Part shown: piece after piece, positions 41,840 to 53,559 of the stretch
Layout: each line of letters opens with the position of its first letter
Numbering within the stretch: the stretch's first letter is position 1
Assembly: GCF_040954645.1 (NCBI RefSeq)
Contig: NC_092810.1
Coordinates: forward strand, 10,960,377 to 11,024,376
Direction of reading: 5' to 3'
DNA: 64,000 nucleotides
From: Diabrotica undecimpunctata
Lineage: Eukaryota > Arthropoda > Insecta > Coleoptera > Chrysomelidae
Notes under the pieces: generated by a model
What the model saw: the letters and a program-made list of their open reading frames with translations, nothing else
What the model was told of the DNA's origin: nothing
Databases searched by the model: none
Made by a program: the position numbers and the translations under genes

Positions 41840-43245
41840 ATATTTTATGTTTGTCTAAATAATACAACCAGTACAAGGTTTAAAAACAAAATATGGCCAG
41901 CAGAATCTAAAGCAGGTTTTGCAAAGTCAACTGAAAGGTCGACATCAAAAGCATAATGAAAGCCTACAAGAATATTAAGCCGATATTCCCAAGATCTATT
42001 TCTATTAACGCTTTTACAATTCTGTGGTCGCTGTTAAAAACTGGTTCAGAACATTTTTGCCTTTTGTAAGTGATCATAAAATCGATCTCGTTCCTCGTTT
42101 TTATATTCAGGCTCCGCCACGTCCATTTGCGATGTTCTTTTTTGTAGAAGAAGCTGTTAATTTGGAACAGATTTTTTTCAGCAAGAAACTAAGCAGAGAT
42201 TCACTGTTCTCATTCCTGTTTTCCAACCAAATTTTCCAAGTGATGTTTCTGTCTCATCTGACTTTCCCCTTGTTTTTGCGTTAAATATTATAGTAAAGTG
42301 TGCTTTTGTTTGTTTATCTCATATAAACGTAATATTTACTCTTGGTATGCTACAAGAAAACAGTTTCCTTCCAAACCTCTTTGTTTTTTGTGTAACTCTA
42401 CATACATACATACATACATACTCAACATATAAAATATTCTAGCAAGTTGATGTTTTATTTAGTAATTGAGTTCTCCTATATCATTTTTTTTTACAAAAAA
42501 CCTGCTTCAATCTAATAAGGTTATTAATGGACCGGTAACAATTAATTGCACTTTGCTTAGTAAATTAAAGCCTTTTAAAAACAAAAGTAGGTTATCTATA
42601 GTGTTTTTTTTTTATTTTAAAATGTCTTTAAGACTGTTTGGTAAATGGTATTTAATTCTGTGACGTTTAAACTTTTCGCACTTTTTCACTATACTAAAAC
42701 AATTTTTAATTGAAGGCGACTAATTGGCAACATCGCACTTAACGATAACTTAGCAACGAAATCATATTCCACTTATCAATTTTACAGAGGCGTACCAAAA
42801 AAAAATTAAGTATTTATTTAAACACATAAATAATTACGTGAAAATCAATCTAAGAATAATGTAATTATTAAATTATCATTTGTACTTTGACAGGTATCTT
42901 ATGGTTGTCTAACAAGTTAAAGTAAAATTTTATTCTTATTATAGAGTACGTAATACAGAACTTCAAAAAACAGAAAAGTTTGAAAAATACTTATTTTTTC
43001 ATTAGACTATACAATCTGAAATTTTAACGTACGATCTCGTCATTACACTTCATTCTTTATTTATAGAATTGCTGTGTGCTGTAAATGTTATATTTGTTTT
43101 TTTTTTAAACTTGATTTGAAAGTTTCCTTGTGTTTATTTGTTTTATATTCCATATAAATTAAAATAAAGTAAGCTAAACTATTATCATGTGAATGCGTGT
43201 TTATAGTAGTGCATTTGTTTATTTGGGTAAATTTTTGAAATATGA
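41840..43245. other. Intergenic or intronic stretch
   Basis: Short open frames (for example 42024-42284) have no family match. A CATA microsatellite lies at 42403-42421. Possible acceptor TTTTTATATTCAG at 42110 does not continue the upstream exon for more than a dozen codons. Confidence 0.35.
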
Positions 43246-43252
43246 TACGAAG

Positions 43253-43402
43253 ATGGCCCTAACTACTAAAGAATTAATAGCTTTGTTAGAAGAAGACTCA
43301 GATTGTGAAAATGCTGACTCACTTAATGTGGGTTATTTGCCGCCGGAATTAGATGAAGTTTCCGGTGTAGAAGACATTGATGATAATATTATTTGTGAAT
43401 AA
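43253..43402 (+). pseudogene. piggyBac-like transposase N-terminus
   Basis: ATG at 43253 opens MALTTKELIALLEEDSDCEN, then YLPPELDEVSGVEDIDDNII before a stop at 43400. This acidic start, with a leucine-rich first helix and LPPExDExxD pattern, is typical of piggyBac-derived proteins in insects. The catalytic domain does not follow, so only the first 49 codons remain, perhaps as an internally deleted copy. Confidence 0.6.
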
Positions 43403-43444
43403 TCAATACTTTTTCACTTATTTACATGGGCGAATCATATACAA

Positions 43445-44165
43445 TAAAAATAACCCCGGTAAGAATTTACTTCTGAGATTTTGCATGGTTGCCGTTAGCA
43501 CTTGGTTTATTTTGTAGATTAGTCACCTTTAATTGAAGATTGTCGGACTATAGCACATGTTTTACCGTAAGGGGTGAACCGCACTCATTACAAATTGGAC
43601 GTTTTTCTTTCTTGAACAAACGTTCATGAGAAAACTGGGTATGTCCAAGTCGTAAACGGAAAATAGTTATTTGCTTTCGTCTGGATACCTCGGATGTTTG
43701 CCATGGTCCAATCTTATTTTTTATCTTCTGAAGCTTTGATGGTGTGGATTTCTATTTATTGTTCCAGTTCTCGAACAGGTGCTTTATGGGTGATATGGTG
43801 ATACTGATGTAGTTTATAGCTTCTTCTCTATTTTTGTCTGCGGCTTCGTTTTCTGCTATTCCAACATGTGACGGGACCCAGAGAAACGTGATGCTTGTAT
43901 CTTTAGTATGCAATTTATTCACTTCTTACTTTATTAGTAAAGTTAATTGATGCTGCGTGTATATTTTCCTGATTATTTGTAGTGATGACATAGAATCGGT
44001 CACGATTAATATTTTGTTTATCTTATTTGCATTTGCGTGTTGCTTGGTAAATTGCATAGAGTTCTTCTGTTAATATAGTTGCAGCATCTGGAATTCTATG
44101 TTTAAGAATCTCTGTGCTGTTAATTATTGCCACTCCGACTCCATTTTCAGATTTAGACTCGTCTG
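43445..44165 (-). pseudogene. I/R1-type LINE, RNase H and C-terminal zinc knuckle region
   Basis: Minus-strand frames give KSENGVGVAIINSTEILKHR, AATILTEELYAIYQATR, SITFLWVPSHVGIAENEAAD (altered by shifts) and ISPIKHLFENWNN. They end with FRLRLGHTQFSHERLFKKEK, RPICNECGSPLTVKHVL. This is the RNase H domain and Cys-containing tail of I-type LINEs. Several stops and frameshifts. Confidence 0.78.
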
Positions 44166-44169
44166 TTTG

Positions 44170-45035
44170 ACGCGAGAGAGTTGTATGATTAGATTAGGGT
44201 TGGTGCTATTGTTTTGGAATTGTAATAGACTGCAATTGACTGTTGGAATTTTTATATTTCATGGTGAAGATGAAGACATATTTTTGTACTAATATAAGGG
44301 TGGAAATTACTTCCAGTTAAGTAGGTTCATTCCATAATAAATTCTGCTTGAATATGGGAGATCGAACTTTGAAGAGTCATTAGTCATTGATATGTCTAAA
44401 ATGTTATTTATTGGAATTCTTTACAATTATACTAGAAGTGTAATTAAGGGTTGATAGCTGCCTACGAAGCTCTAGCGTGGGTTCACCTATTTCACCTTGT
44501 ATGCTATTTAAACGAGTTGTTCTGTATCCCATATCAGTCGTTAATCATATTGGACGAAAAAAGAGTTATTATTATACTAAAAACCGGAAAGTTCATTTTA
44601 AAAGGCAACCTTATTACATACTATTACTTTCAATCAATTATTAAAACAATCAGGTTACTGAACATTAATGTCTTAAGTGGGTTTAATCAATTTGCTAGAC
44701 ATTTAATAAATCAGTTCATTTAACTGAATGATATCGTCTTAATAACCGTTAATATTATTAAGTTTTTGTCGGACATTGGCAATAAAATTTCATCAAGAAC
44801 GCATTGCCAAGAAATCATTCGTAAATTAACCAAATTGGTATTTTTTTTTAAATACTAACAATTTATATCTAATAAAAAAAATGTTTAAAATTCTAAAAAA
44901 GCATACTTTTAAAAACGCCGATGTTGGTCTTGTTTACCTAAGTACGTGGTATTTTGCCAATGACTTTTTTTATTTATTTTATCCAGTATGTGGCTAACAT
45001 CACAAATTTGAGTACGCATGAATTCAAGCCATAGA
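44170..45035. other. Nothing recognised
   Basis: AT-rich sequence without supported coding or repeats; plus-strand frames at 44098 and 44451 match no family. Confidence 0.4.
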
Positions 45036-45043
45036 CATAGACA

Positions 45044-46294
45044 GGGTTACGCAATTGAACTGTTACCTATTCAAACGACCATCATTTTTTTGTGTGAAAT
45101 TATTTTTTATTGATTCAAATGACAAAAATGTGTGAAAATAATCAAAATTTTAGAATCTACTCACTTTAGCTCGATGTGGCTACCTTTTGCCTTGACTTCA
45201 AACGATCAAAAAACGAGTTGCATGCTGCACGAATGTGATGTTTTAGTGCTGTTTTAGTCCTCACCTTGCTCTCCAAAATGGACCAGATGGAATAGTCCAT
45301 CGGATTTGCGTCTGGCGAATTCGACAGCCATTTTGTGAATGAAATGAAATGTGGAACATGGTTTTTTAACCATTCTTGGTTCACACTAGCTGTATGAGAC
45401 GGTGTCGAGTCTTCTTGGAACGTCCATGGTCTACAACCGAAATGTTTGCGTACCCAAGGCTCTAAAGCACCTTCTAAAACATTTTCATGATAATAAGTTG
45501 CATTGATTTTGACATCAGATTCAATAAAAACGATTGGAGAGCGTCCATCGGCGGTTACTGCTGCCCATACCATTACTTAAGATAGGAAATTACTTCTGGT
45601 GGCCGTTCGTAAGCTCAAACTTTCGTAGGTGCGTTCGGTCAAGTAAACACGATCATTTTGAGAGTTTATGAACTGCTCAATTGGGAATTTTTTCTCATCA
45701 GATAACACTATGTTCAGAAATTCGCCCCGTTCGCGCAGGCGTAACAACTCCTTTGCTCTTTCAAGCCGAACTTTTTTTTGCTTTGGTGTAAGATTGTGTG
45801 CTCTTTGGAACTTGTAAGGCTTGGCATTAAGTTCCTTTTTCAATATTCGTTACATGCTTCGCTGGGATATTTTCAGTTCTTTGGTCATTTGATTACCACT
45901 ACGACGTGGATTTCGCTTAAGTCGAGCCTTCACTTTCCGAACCATTTCAGGTGATGTTGCTGCTTTTTTTCGTCCACCACCATAGCGTCTTGCAATGCTA
46001 CCAGTATCATTATAACGATTTATGATGTGATACACAAACATTTTATTCACTGTGAGGTGTTTGAGCTGACGAACAATAGCTGGTTGTGATTTTCCAGCCA
46101 AATATAACGCAATCACACTATTACGTTTAAATTCCATTGCGAATAACTTTTGTTGTATGTATAAAACAAATGCAAATGCTTTTGACGGCTTATAAACATA
46201 CTGAAGTGTTATCAGGCCAACTTTGACGTAGCTGTCATTATCGATTTGCCAGATATATCGATGTGAAGTTGGTAACAGTTCAATTGCGTAACCC
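45044..46294 (-). mobile_element. maT-type mariner element, 1251 bp
   Basis: Perfect 24-base inverted ends (GGGTTACGCAATTGAACTGT plus TACC) at 45044-45067 and 46271-46294 bound one transposase gene. TA duplications are not clear next to the tips. Confidence 0.9.
45166..46137 (-). pseudogene. mariner transposase, DD37D (maT-like), two nonsense codons
   Basis: Start ATG at 46137 (MEFKRNSVIALYLAGKSQPA). One reading frame of 323 codons runs to the stop at 45166, broken only by TAA/TGA-type stops at 45847-45849 and 45574-45576. N-terminal helix-turn-helix (NKMFVYHIINRYNDTGSIAR), then catalytic FLNIVLSDEKKF, TFQEDSTPSHTA and SPDANPMDYSIW. The second and third Asp are 37 residues apart, as in the maT family. 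The usual WPS before SPD is altered to WLSN. Perfect TIRs and a single frame indicate a recently inactivated copy. The enzyme normally moves the element in the nucleus at TA sites. Confidence 0.92.
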
Positions 46295-46338
46295 AATAAA
46301 AATAAACTGATTGCTCCAATACAAGCCCGTTCCTCCAG

Positions 46339-46503
46339 TGCGACAGAGACAACCGACGCAAAGCAGTCCCTGCATCTCTCTCTAATGGACCATGTTTATT
46401 GACCACGTGACCTTCCCATTGGTCATTTAGATCACGTGGACGATAAACCTGGCCCATTAGAAAAAGATACAGGGACTGCTTTCCGTCAGTTGTCTCTGTC
46501 GTA
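46339..46503. repeat. 165-bp imperfect palindrome (fold-back MITE?)
   Basis: Left arm GACAGAGACAACCGAC, AAAGCAGTCCCTG, AATGGACCATGTTTAT and CCACGTGA is mirrored by the right arm ATAAACCTGGCCCATT, CAGGGACTGCTTT, GTTGTCTCTGTC, centred near 46421. Each arm holds a CACGTG box. It lies just outside the right end of the maT element. No coding content. Confidence 0.8.
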
Positions 46504-46509
46504 CTGATG

Positions 46510-46790
46510 GAGTCAATAAATCTTTAAAATGAGATAATAAGACGTTTGTGAGAGTAGTTGCAGACAAATAAGAATTCATTAGAAATAAATAAACCGTCTT
46601 TATTTGTCATAATATAAGTATTATTTTTATAAATACCAACAAAGAAATTAAAAAACTTTCATTCTTTTTGAAAAATAACAACCGAAACATACCGAAAATA
46701 AAAAACAATTAAATATTGTCATGACTTAACTTAAACAGCCACCAAATAGAACAACATATCTGAGTACATAAAGTTTAATCGATATATTCT
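46510..46790. other. Spacer
   Basis: AT-rich, no feature seen; it is the 3' flank of the DUF7869-like relic. Confidence 0.35.
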
Positions 46791-46797
46791 TTAGCAT

Positions 46798-47985
46798 CTA
46801 ATAATTCTGAAACATTTTCTTGCTACATACAAATAATTCTACAGCTCTGGTTTGATTTATTGTTGGCAACTTTCTGTATAATGAGTGATAATGTGGTGGA
46901 ATAAATTTCATGAGATCAATCATGTGTTTATTTTTAATTAGCTTCACTAGTCTATGCTCAGAATACAAAAGGTCTTGAACTACATTAAAGAAAATTTGAG
47001 ACCCTCCCTTTGATTTTGATTTTGAAATATCAATTTCTTCGAATTCAAACGATTCCTGCAATGTTTGTTTATAAACTATAGAGTTTGGTTTATGTTTGCT
47101 GTATCGTAACCATTTTATTTGTAATCAGTTCACTTATTGACCATTTATATTAATTTTTTGTTGGTAATACAATCCTCCAATTTTTTTGTTGATAAAAACT
47201 TTTCTCTCTTCATTTCAGTGACCAGAAACGGACTGTTTTTAGCATTTTTTACAATATCAACCCAGCCATTTGGATCCAAAATAAATTCTTTATTTATCGC
47301 TCTTTTTTCAATGACACCAAAATCGGCATCATTTAGAAGATAGCTGTGTCCTGACACAAGAAATTTGTGATCAATATAATCAATCAATCGAACAATATAA
47401 TCATGTCAGGGTCTTATACAAGTTTCTGGAGAGCAAAGGACAACTTTATATTTCGATTCTGTCCTGTACAACAATAGGAATACATGATTATGTGTTTATG
47501 TTTAGAAGCATTTTACTTAAGGTGCTTTATAAGGCATGCTGCTATTTCCTGGGACCTTCTAGAGCCCTCAATTTCATTCCACATGTACATAAAACCCCTA
47601 TTATAATCAAAACTATGAACGCCCAAGTTCAGTTTGTAATAAGCCACTGACACACTTAATTTTGTAAACTGCTTTTTCTAAATCTAACGTAAAAACGCAA
47701 TTTTCTTCACTTGCCTTCAACTTATCTCCACTTAAGGAATTTCTTGCACTGTCTGCCTTCTGCAAATCTAGTTCTTTATCTAATTTTGCTGTTCTTTTTT
47801 TTTTCTCAGTCTGCCCAAAAGTTAACTTATTCTGTAGTGAATCACACAGCTGACATGTATCCCTTGATGGAGGTTTAAATTGTAAATTGAACTGAGTGGA
47901 AAAAACGTGGTAGTACATCTTTTCTTTTACAGGAACTACGTCTTCTTGTACATACTTTTCTACATACATATTATACATATTTAAC
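46798..47985 (-). pseudogene. DUF7869-like protein, decayed
   Basis: Minus-strand pieces follow the order of the better copy at 58.1 kb: KMYYHVFSTQFNLQFKPPSR, DTCQLCDSLQNKL (Cys pair), CVFTLDLEKAVY, YYKLNLGVHSFDYNRGFMYM, WNEIEGSRRSQEIAACLIKH. After a gap with stops it continues HKFLVSGHSYLLNDADFGVI (47330-47270), ILDPNGWVDIVKNAKNSPFL, and a tail to 46798. The GHSxxxxDADxG segment corresponds to GHTQMECDSTH in the other copy. Frameshifts near 47640 and 47400 inactivate it. It is a diverged subfamily, probably transposon-borne; no terminal repeats were identified here. Confidence 0.65.
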
Positions 47986-48051
47986 GGTTAAGACAGGTAG
48001 ATATCTCCTGTTAGGTGTATCAGATCTTGTGTAATGTTGTTGTGTTTTTAG

Positions 48052-48141
48052 GGAGAATGTGACTTACACCGTTTGGCTTCTGAAGCATCCATATATGTCT
48101 ATGATTCAAACAGAAAGACTCTGTTGAGAAGAATGATAAAT
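48052..48141 (+). CDS. Candidate internal exon, 90 bases
   Basis: Bounded by a good acceptor (GTTGTTGTGTTTTTAG) and a consensus donor (GTAAGT at 48142). One frame is open throughout: GECDLHRLASEASIYVYDS, then NRKTLLRRMIN. The length is a multiple of three. I do not recognise the peptide. It does not connect in frame with the donors at 35412 or 40853 for more than about 25 codons. Confidence 0.35.
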
Positions 48142-48149
48142 GTAAGTTC

Positions 48150-49640
48150 GTAAAAATACTTTGCTAAGAGATAAAATAAGAAGGAGAATACAGCCACAAC
48201 GAAAAAAATAGTTAAACGCAAACTAAAGGTGGCATTTATTTGAAATTAATTAATGAAAATTGACTAGGGATGTACCTTTGAAGTTTACTTGAAAGTTTAC
48301 TCTGTGTATACACCAAAGTTGGTCTGTGTCGTCTTAACTGACAAGAACCACGTGTTAAAAACCGAGCAGAGAAACATGTAGCTCCTCAAGTATTAAATTT
48401 TATCCAATGTCATCGACCTAGAGTCAACATATAATTTAATTTTGGTAAGATGTAAACCCATATATGGATGTCATAGCCACAAATTCATTGTTAGCTTCAA
48501 GTACATAAGGCACTGAAGATGATCTGATATCGAAAACGTTATGCTGCTACTGTATAAATTTTGACGACACTTGTAAAAGTTTCAACTATAAGTTTTTATA
48601 TACCTAAATACAATGGTGAAGTGTTTTAACTTCTGTATGTTTTTTTAAACGATGGTATACAGCCAACTACTGGGATTTTCCCATGAATTTTTATAAAAAA
48701 AATTATCAAGTGTCATTTTTAAAAATTTCTGCACTATATAATTATTATAACCGACAGGTCACCTAATTCTTAACGATATTACAAAATCTTTTACCCAAAC
48801 TCTATAAATACATCAAAAGGAATGTTGGCACTACGAAATAGGTACGTTCCAAGTACAGAAGATTTTTTGTTTATATTTAGAGAGAAAATCTTTGACCGAC
48901 GTTGTATTGATACGCCTGTGACCTATTTGCATTTTTTCACTTGTTTCTGGCATCCCTGCGTCAATTAGACACCTTCGTTTAACCTTAAAAATAGATGAAA
49001 ATTAGTGTGAGATTGTTTTAATAGCGAATTAAATATAAAAAAAAGGTATATTTTAAATTTTCTTCTACGTTTATTGGAAGATTTAAGAATCATTAAACAT
49101 ATATAGTGTGTCGCATTTAAGATGAAGACAGCCTTATATTTCGGCTATAAAAATAAATACAAATTTGAAGTTTTGCTCAGTCATACAGGTTGAAGGTTCA
49201 CATTTTTTAAGATTGAAGAGACAAGGGGTTTGTAGACTTATTTTTTAAATAATTAATTTTTGATTTATTTTTTGCATACTGTTAAATTCAAGTATGCCAG
49301 CTGGTTCTGTACTCCTTAAGGTATTGTACATACATTTTTAATTTATTCAAATTCTTCGTAAAAAAAAGTTTAAAGCAAATTTTGACTGCCTTGCAAAATA
49401 AGTCAACTAGCCCCGATTCTCGACTAATTGACTAACGGCCTAAGGTTAGTTGACGCAATATTTTCTTAGTGATATCGTAAGGGTAATAATAGTGACACAA
49501 TTCAAAAGCAAATGTAGATTAAATTTTTCACGTCTATTTTGACTATTGACATTAAGAAAATCTAACAATTAAAAACGAAACTCACAAATCATTGTCTCAA
49601 TTACAATTAATGCATATGAAAAAAGTGATGTATTTTGTTC
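48150..49640. other. Non-coding stretch
   Basis: 48513-48541 contains CACTGAAGATGATCTGATATC followed by GAAAACG, hammerhead-like in layout. 48,550-49,640 shows nothing I can support. Confidence 0.35.
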
Positions 49641-50440
49641 GTGCATTTGCTACACCTCCATCTGCTGCAATGGGTGCATTGCACCCAATCATCACCTCTA
49701 GTGCTATTTCGATAAGGTTCTTCACATACTAACCTCTCAGTTTCATCCTCAGATTCTGCGGATGTAGGGTCATGTCATGATGAACTGCAGACGTAGATCA
49801 AATCAGACTTTCTTCCCGGAAAAAAAATTTTCGACCATCTCTAATTTTCGTATTTTTAATGTCTTTCTTTTGGTTGCATGTTTTTCTTTTATCTGGACCT
49901 TCCTTTTCTCTCACATTCTGTCCTTCTTCAATGAAAGCATCATTTATCGGAGTATAAGTTAAAATCTTCCGTGAGTTTTTTGAATTTTGTCGAAGACCTG
50001 CTTTTAAAAACGGTCTTCTTCAGAGCAAAGCAATATAGAACTTGCAGATTCTATTTTTGTCGATGCGACTGTGTTTGCAGACATATTATCGTTGACTTCT
50101 GGGAAATGTTGTCAAAGCAATCAACGGCACAAGTCCAATTTTAAAGTGGAGGGTAAGTATAACCTTAATACAAATTTCCATGCAGATCAGTGGAGACAAA
50201 ATATTTAATGACATTATTTTAATTATAACTAATCTAGGGGGTGAGTTTTAGCAGTTGAACTGTGATACACTTACATTACTATACATTAAAATGATTTGAA
50301 TCAATTACCCGCTTTAATTTAACGATTTAATTAAACGATTTTTTTCTAATAGAGGTAGTTTTTACCCCTGAAAAATAAAAAGAAACCAAAGGCACAAGTC
50401 CAATTTTAAAGTGGTGGGTAAGTCTGACCTAAATAACATG
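49640..50440. repeat. Repeat-like region with a duplicated donor-like word
   Basis: GGCACAAGTCCAATTTTAAA followed by GTGG(A/T)GGGTAAGT occurs at 50126-50158 and again at 50391-50423. A short palindrome GGGTGCATTGCACCC lies at about 49673. Probably ends or internal parts of unknown non-coding elements. Confidence 0.5.
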
Positions 50441-51280
50441 TGACATGTAAAATTACAAGATGTCGCCGTATTTCTCGTTCATTTAGTGCTATTTGTTAGC
50501 AATCATAAAGTTTTATCACCGTCTTATCATGATTCCTATATATTATAGAAGAATGAATAGGTAAAACTCAAAATCGAAGGGAAATTTTGTTTACCCAAAA
50601 ATAAAATTTATTTATGAATAAATATGTTAACCCGCCTAAGGGTTAACATATCTACATTGACTATTTTCATTAAGTAGATTTAAAAAAAATTGAAAGTTTT
50701 TAGCTAATGTTGTCGGTTATTTATTATTTCTTCGTCTATTTCTACACCTTCCTGTCTACAGCTCAGGATTTTTTTGATAGTTTATTTTTTATGTTCTATT
50801 AAATTCTCTTTTAAATCGTTGCTGCCAGATCTGTCAAATTAATTACCAAACGTCAGGGGACTTAACCTTATATATTTTCTTGATAAGTTAATTAATATTA
50901 TAATAAAAGATAAAAGATAGAACTAAATATAGCTAATTTTATAAATAGCTAGGTATCTAAATAGATATTTAAATCATTTAAGAATAATATATTATAATAA
51001 TAACACGCATTATATGTATACTTATTTTTTAAAAATTCTAGGAAACTAATTTTATATATCATTATAAATTTGAATGGTTTGCTTTTGTAAACGCCCAGAA
51101 GATAGTCAATGTTTCTCTAAAACTGCAGTAGGTACTTATCAAAACACATGTTAGCCACTAATTTAATTTGTCAAGTGTGTCATAGGGTGACCTCAATTTT
51201 CTAAACCGATTTAAAAAACATGCTACTGAAATCATAAAATTGTTCTTTTACCAGGAATAATAATGTGTCAACGAACCAGT
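50440..51280. other. AT-rich spacer
   Basis: No feature recognised. Confidence 0.4.
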
Positions 51281-51538
51281 GTTTCTACTGAAAATGAAAA
51301 TTAAAAGCGACCGTTGCAGAATTGAAATTAAACACTATGTGAGTAAGCAGTTTTACCATGTATTTATTTTTATTTGTCTCATTTCTTGAAGTAGGTATAT
51401 TGTATGGCTTTATAAAATTTCGTTTTTGTGACCTTTCGAGCCGGTATCTTGTTGAACCAGGGCCGGATTGGCTCAAAAAAGGCGCCAATCTTAACTCTAA
51501 AGGTCGTGGCATATTATCATGCACGTTGCGTTTCCAGT

Positions 51539-51549
51539 CCGTAGCGTTT
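51539..51549. repeat. 11-bp target site duplication of RTE element (left)
   Basis: CCGTAGCGTTT, repeated exactly at 52673-52683. Confidence 0.9.
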
Positions 51550-52672
51550 CTTCCTCTTCTTCAGATGCAAATTCACTAATGGATGTTAGCGATAACATTT
51601 TCCATTAATTCTCTATTTCTTGCAATATGTATTAGAGATTGTATGTCGTTAATCCCTGTCCATTGCCTTATGTTTCGGAGCCAGGACATTTTCTTGCGTC
51701 CCATTCCTCTCTTGCCTTCAATTTTACCCTCGATTATAAGTTGGAGGAACTGGTATTTTTCATTTCGCATGATGTGACCTAGATACGCCGTTTTCCTTTT
51801 CTTGATGGTTTCGAAAAGTTGGCGTTCTTGGTTTATTCTTTTAAGGACATCTATATTTGTGATTTTCGCTGTCCATGGTATTTTTAGGATACGGCGATAG
51901 AGCCACATTTCGAAACCTTCTAATCTGTTTATATCCCTCGTTTTGAGTGTCCAGCCCTCTACGCCATATAGCAGCACTGACCACACGTAGCACTTAGTAA
52001 ACCTTAGTCTCAGTTGAAGATCGAACTCTGAACAAGTCAGTACCTTCTTGAATTTTACGAAAGCTTGTCGAGCTTGCTCAATGCGACATTTTACTTATCT
52101 GTCCGATGCCCAGTCTTCAAAAAGCCACGATCCCATGTATTTAAATTTACTCACTCTTTCAATGGACTTAGTATTCAGTGTTATGGAGGAGTTTTCAAGT
52201 GCATCCAAGTTCCTGGAGATGATCATAAATTTGGTTTTTTTAGTATTAATCTCTAATCCCATTCGCTTACTGTATTCTAAGATTATAGTGACAAGTTGTT
52301 GAAGATCGACTATGTTGTCACAAATTAAGACACCATCATCAGCATATCGTATGTTGTTGATCAATACTCCATTCACTTTGATTCCCATCTTTGCATCCTC
52401 CAAAGACTCTTAAAATATGGCTTCCGAATAAATGTTAAATAAAAGAGGGGAAAGCACACATCCCTGTCGAACGCCCCTTCTTATATGTATGGGTTTGGAT
52501 ATAGAATTGTCTATTTTTAACTGTGCCGTTTGATGCCAGTACAAGTTTTCAATGCATCTTATGTCTTTTTGGTCTATATCAACTTTCTTGAGGATCTGCA
52601 TTAACTTGTGGTGTTGGACACGATCAAACGCTTTTTGGTAATCTAAAAAGCATAGAAACACATAGCAACTAA
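51550..52672 (-). mobile_element. RTE-like LINE, 5'-truncated, with 11-bp TSD
   Basis: Same family as 28598-30161. The minus strand gives FLCFLDYQKAFDRVQHHKLM, HIRRGVRQGCVLSPLLFNIY (52661-52410), NNIRYADDGVLICDNIVDLQ and KFKYMGSWLFEDWASDR (52403-52095). It then gives SVLLYGVEGWTLKTRDINRL, YLGHIMRNEKYQFLQLIIEG and GRKKMSWLRNIRQWTGI (51986-51576). The 3' tail is GAAGAAGAGGAAG. The target repeat CCGTAGCGTTT fixes both ends. A stop near 52408 and a frameshift near 52090 inactivate it. Confidence 0.93.
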
Positions 52673-52683
52673 CCGTAGCGTTT
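52673..52683. repeat. 11-bp target site duplication of RTE element (right)
   Basis: CCGTAGCGTTT, identical to 51539-51549. Confidence 0.9.
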
Positions 52684-53073
52684 AGTTACCGAAAAATATA
52701 ATATGAACAATTCACACTGTCGGGAACGTATCGTATCAGACACCTTACGTATCCGTTCAGTATATTCGAAAACAATATTATACTGATGCCGACGGCTACG
52801 TAACGAGTCGTAACCTGTTGGTACGGATAATGTGAATTAGGAGTCCGTCGTTTTCTCCTCGTTGTTTATTTGTGTATTTGTTTGATTTTGATACAGAGTA
52901 TTTAAAAAAATAATTTTCGAGGGCATTTTGTCATTTATGCATGTTTTTATTGCTTTGTGACAATTAAACACGGAAGTGATAAACAATTAGGACTTTTGCA
53001 CGGAAGTGATACCTCTTCTTTTTTTAAAAATACTTTTTGGTTTGATATTTACAGTTTAATAATACAAGTTAAA

Positions 53074-53185
53074 ATGGATTTCGAAAAATTAATTAAACGC
53101 GGTGAAAAAATTTTATATAAATACAATGATAAATGCTATTATGATGCAAATAAAGAAGAAAATATTTGGAAAAGCGAGAACACAT
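53074..53185 (+). pseudogene. MADF-like domain start, truncated
   Basis: ATG at 53074 opens MDFEKLIKRGEKILYKYNDK, CYYDANKEENIWKSEN. This fits the beginning of a MADF (Myb/SANT-like) DNA-binding domain: LI..., a LY(D/K) step, Y.D..K.E..W. MADF proteins are either transcription factors or helpers of PIF/Harbinger transposons. The match ends at about 53180, after which the frame reads unrelated sequence next to an RTE fragment, so the domain was cut. Confidence 0.45.
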
Positions 53186-53234
53186 CTTCACCTCACCACA
53201 CTGGAACGTTCTGTGAACGCGCAGTCCGATTGCT

Positions 53235-53545
53235 GGACTGGAAACGCAATATTTCAGTAATTCGTTTGGTATCCCGTCTTTATCTGCTGCTTTTCTGTTC
53301 TTCAGGTTTTCAAGTATTTCCCGAACTTCTTGTACATTTATATAAGTTCTTCGTTCGTGGTAATTTCTGGTTTTTCCGGTTCTATTGTCGTTTGTTTTTC
53401 CTCTGCATAGAGCTTTTTTAGGTAGTCAATCCACGTATCATTTTCTATGTGTTTTGGTTCTATTAATTCCTTTACCTCCGTTCTTTGACCTCTTATGAAG
53501 CGCCATATTTCCTTTTGCAGACCGTAAAAATCACGTTCCAACACT
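53235..53545 (-). mobile_element. RTE-like LINE, linker/RT-start fragment
   Basis: The minus strand gives FYGLQKEIWRFIRGQRTEVK, DTWIDYLKKLYAEEK and then INVQEVREILENLKNRKAAD, KDGIPNELL. This is the conserved segment just before the RT domain in these LINEs (KNNKSAGPDNVPCEI in the copy at 28598). Confidence 0.75.
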
Positions 53546-53559
53546 GTAATTTCAAAGGA

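Noticed and set aside
42110..42300. Acceptor site TTTTTATATTCAG as the continuation of the exon at 40705
   Set aside because: Joined in the required phase it meets a stop after about a dozen codons.
44098..44723. Two plus-strand frames as host genes
   Set aside because: The first overlaps the LINE RNase H on the other strand; the second shows no motif or splice support.
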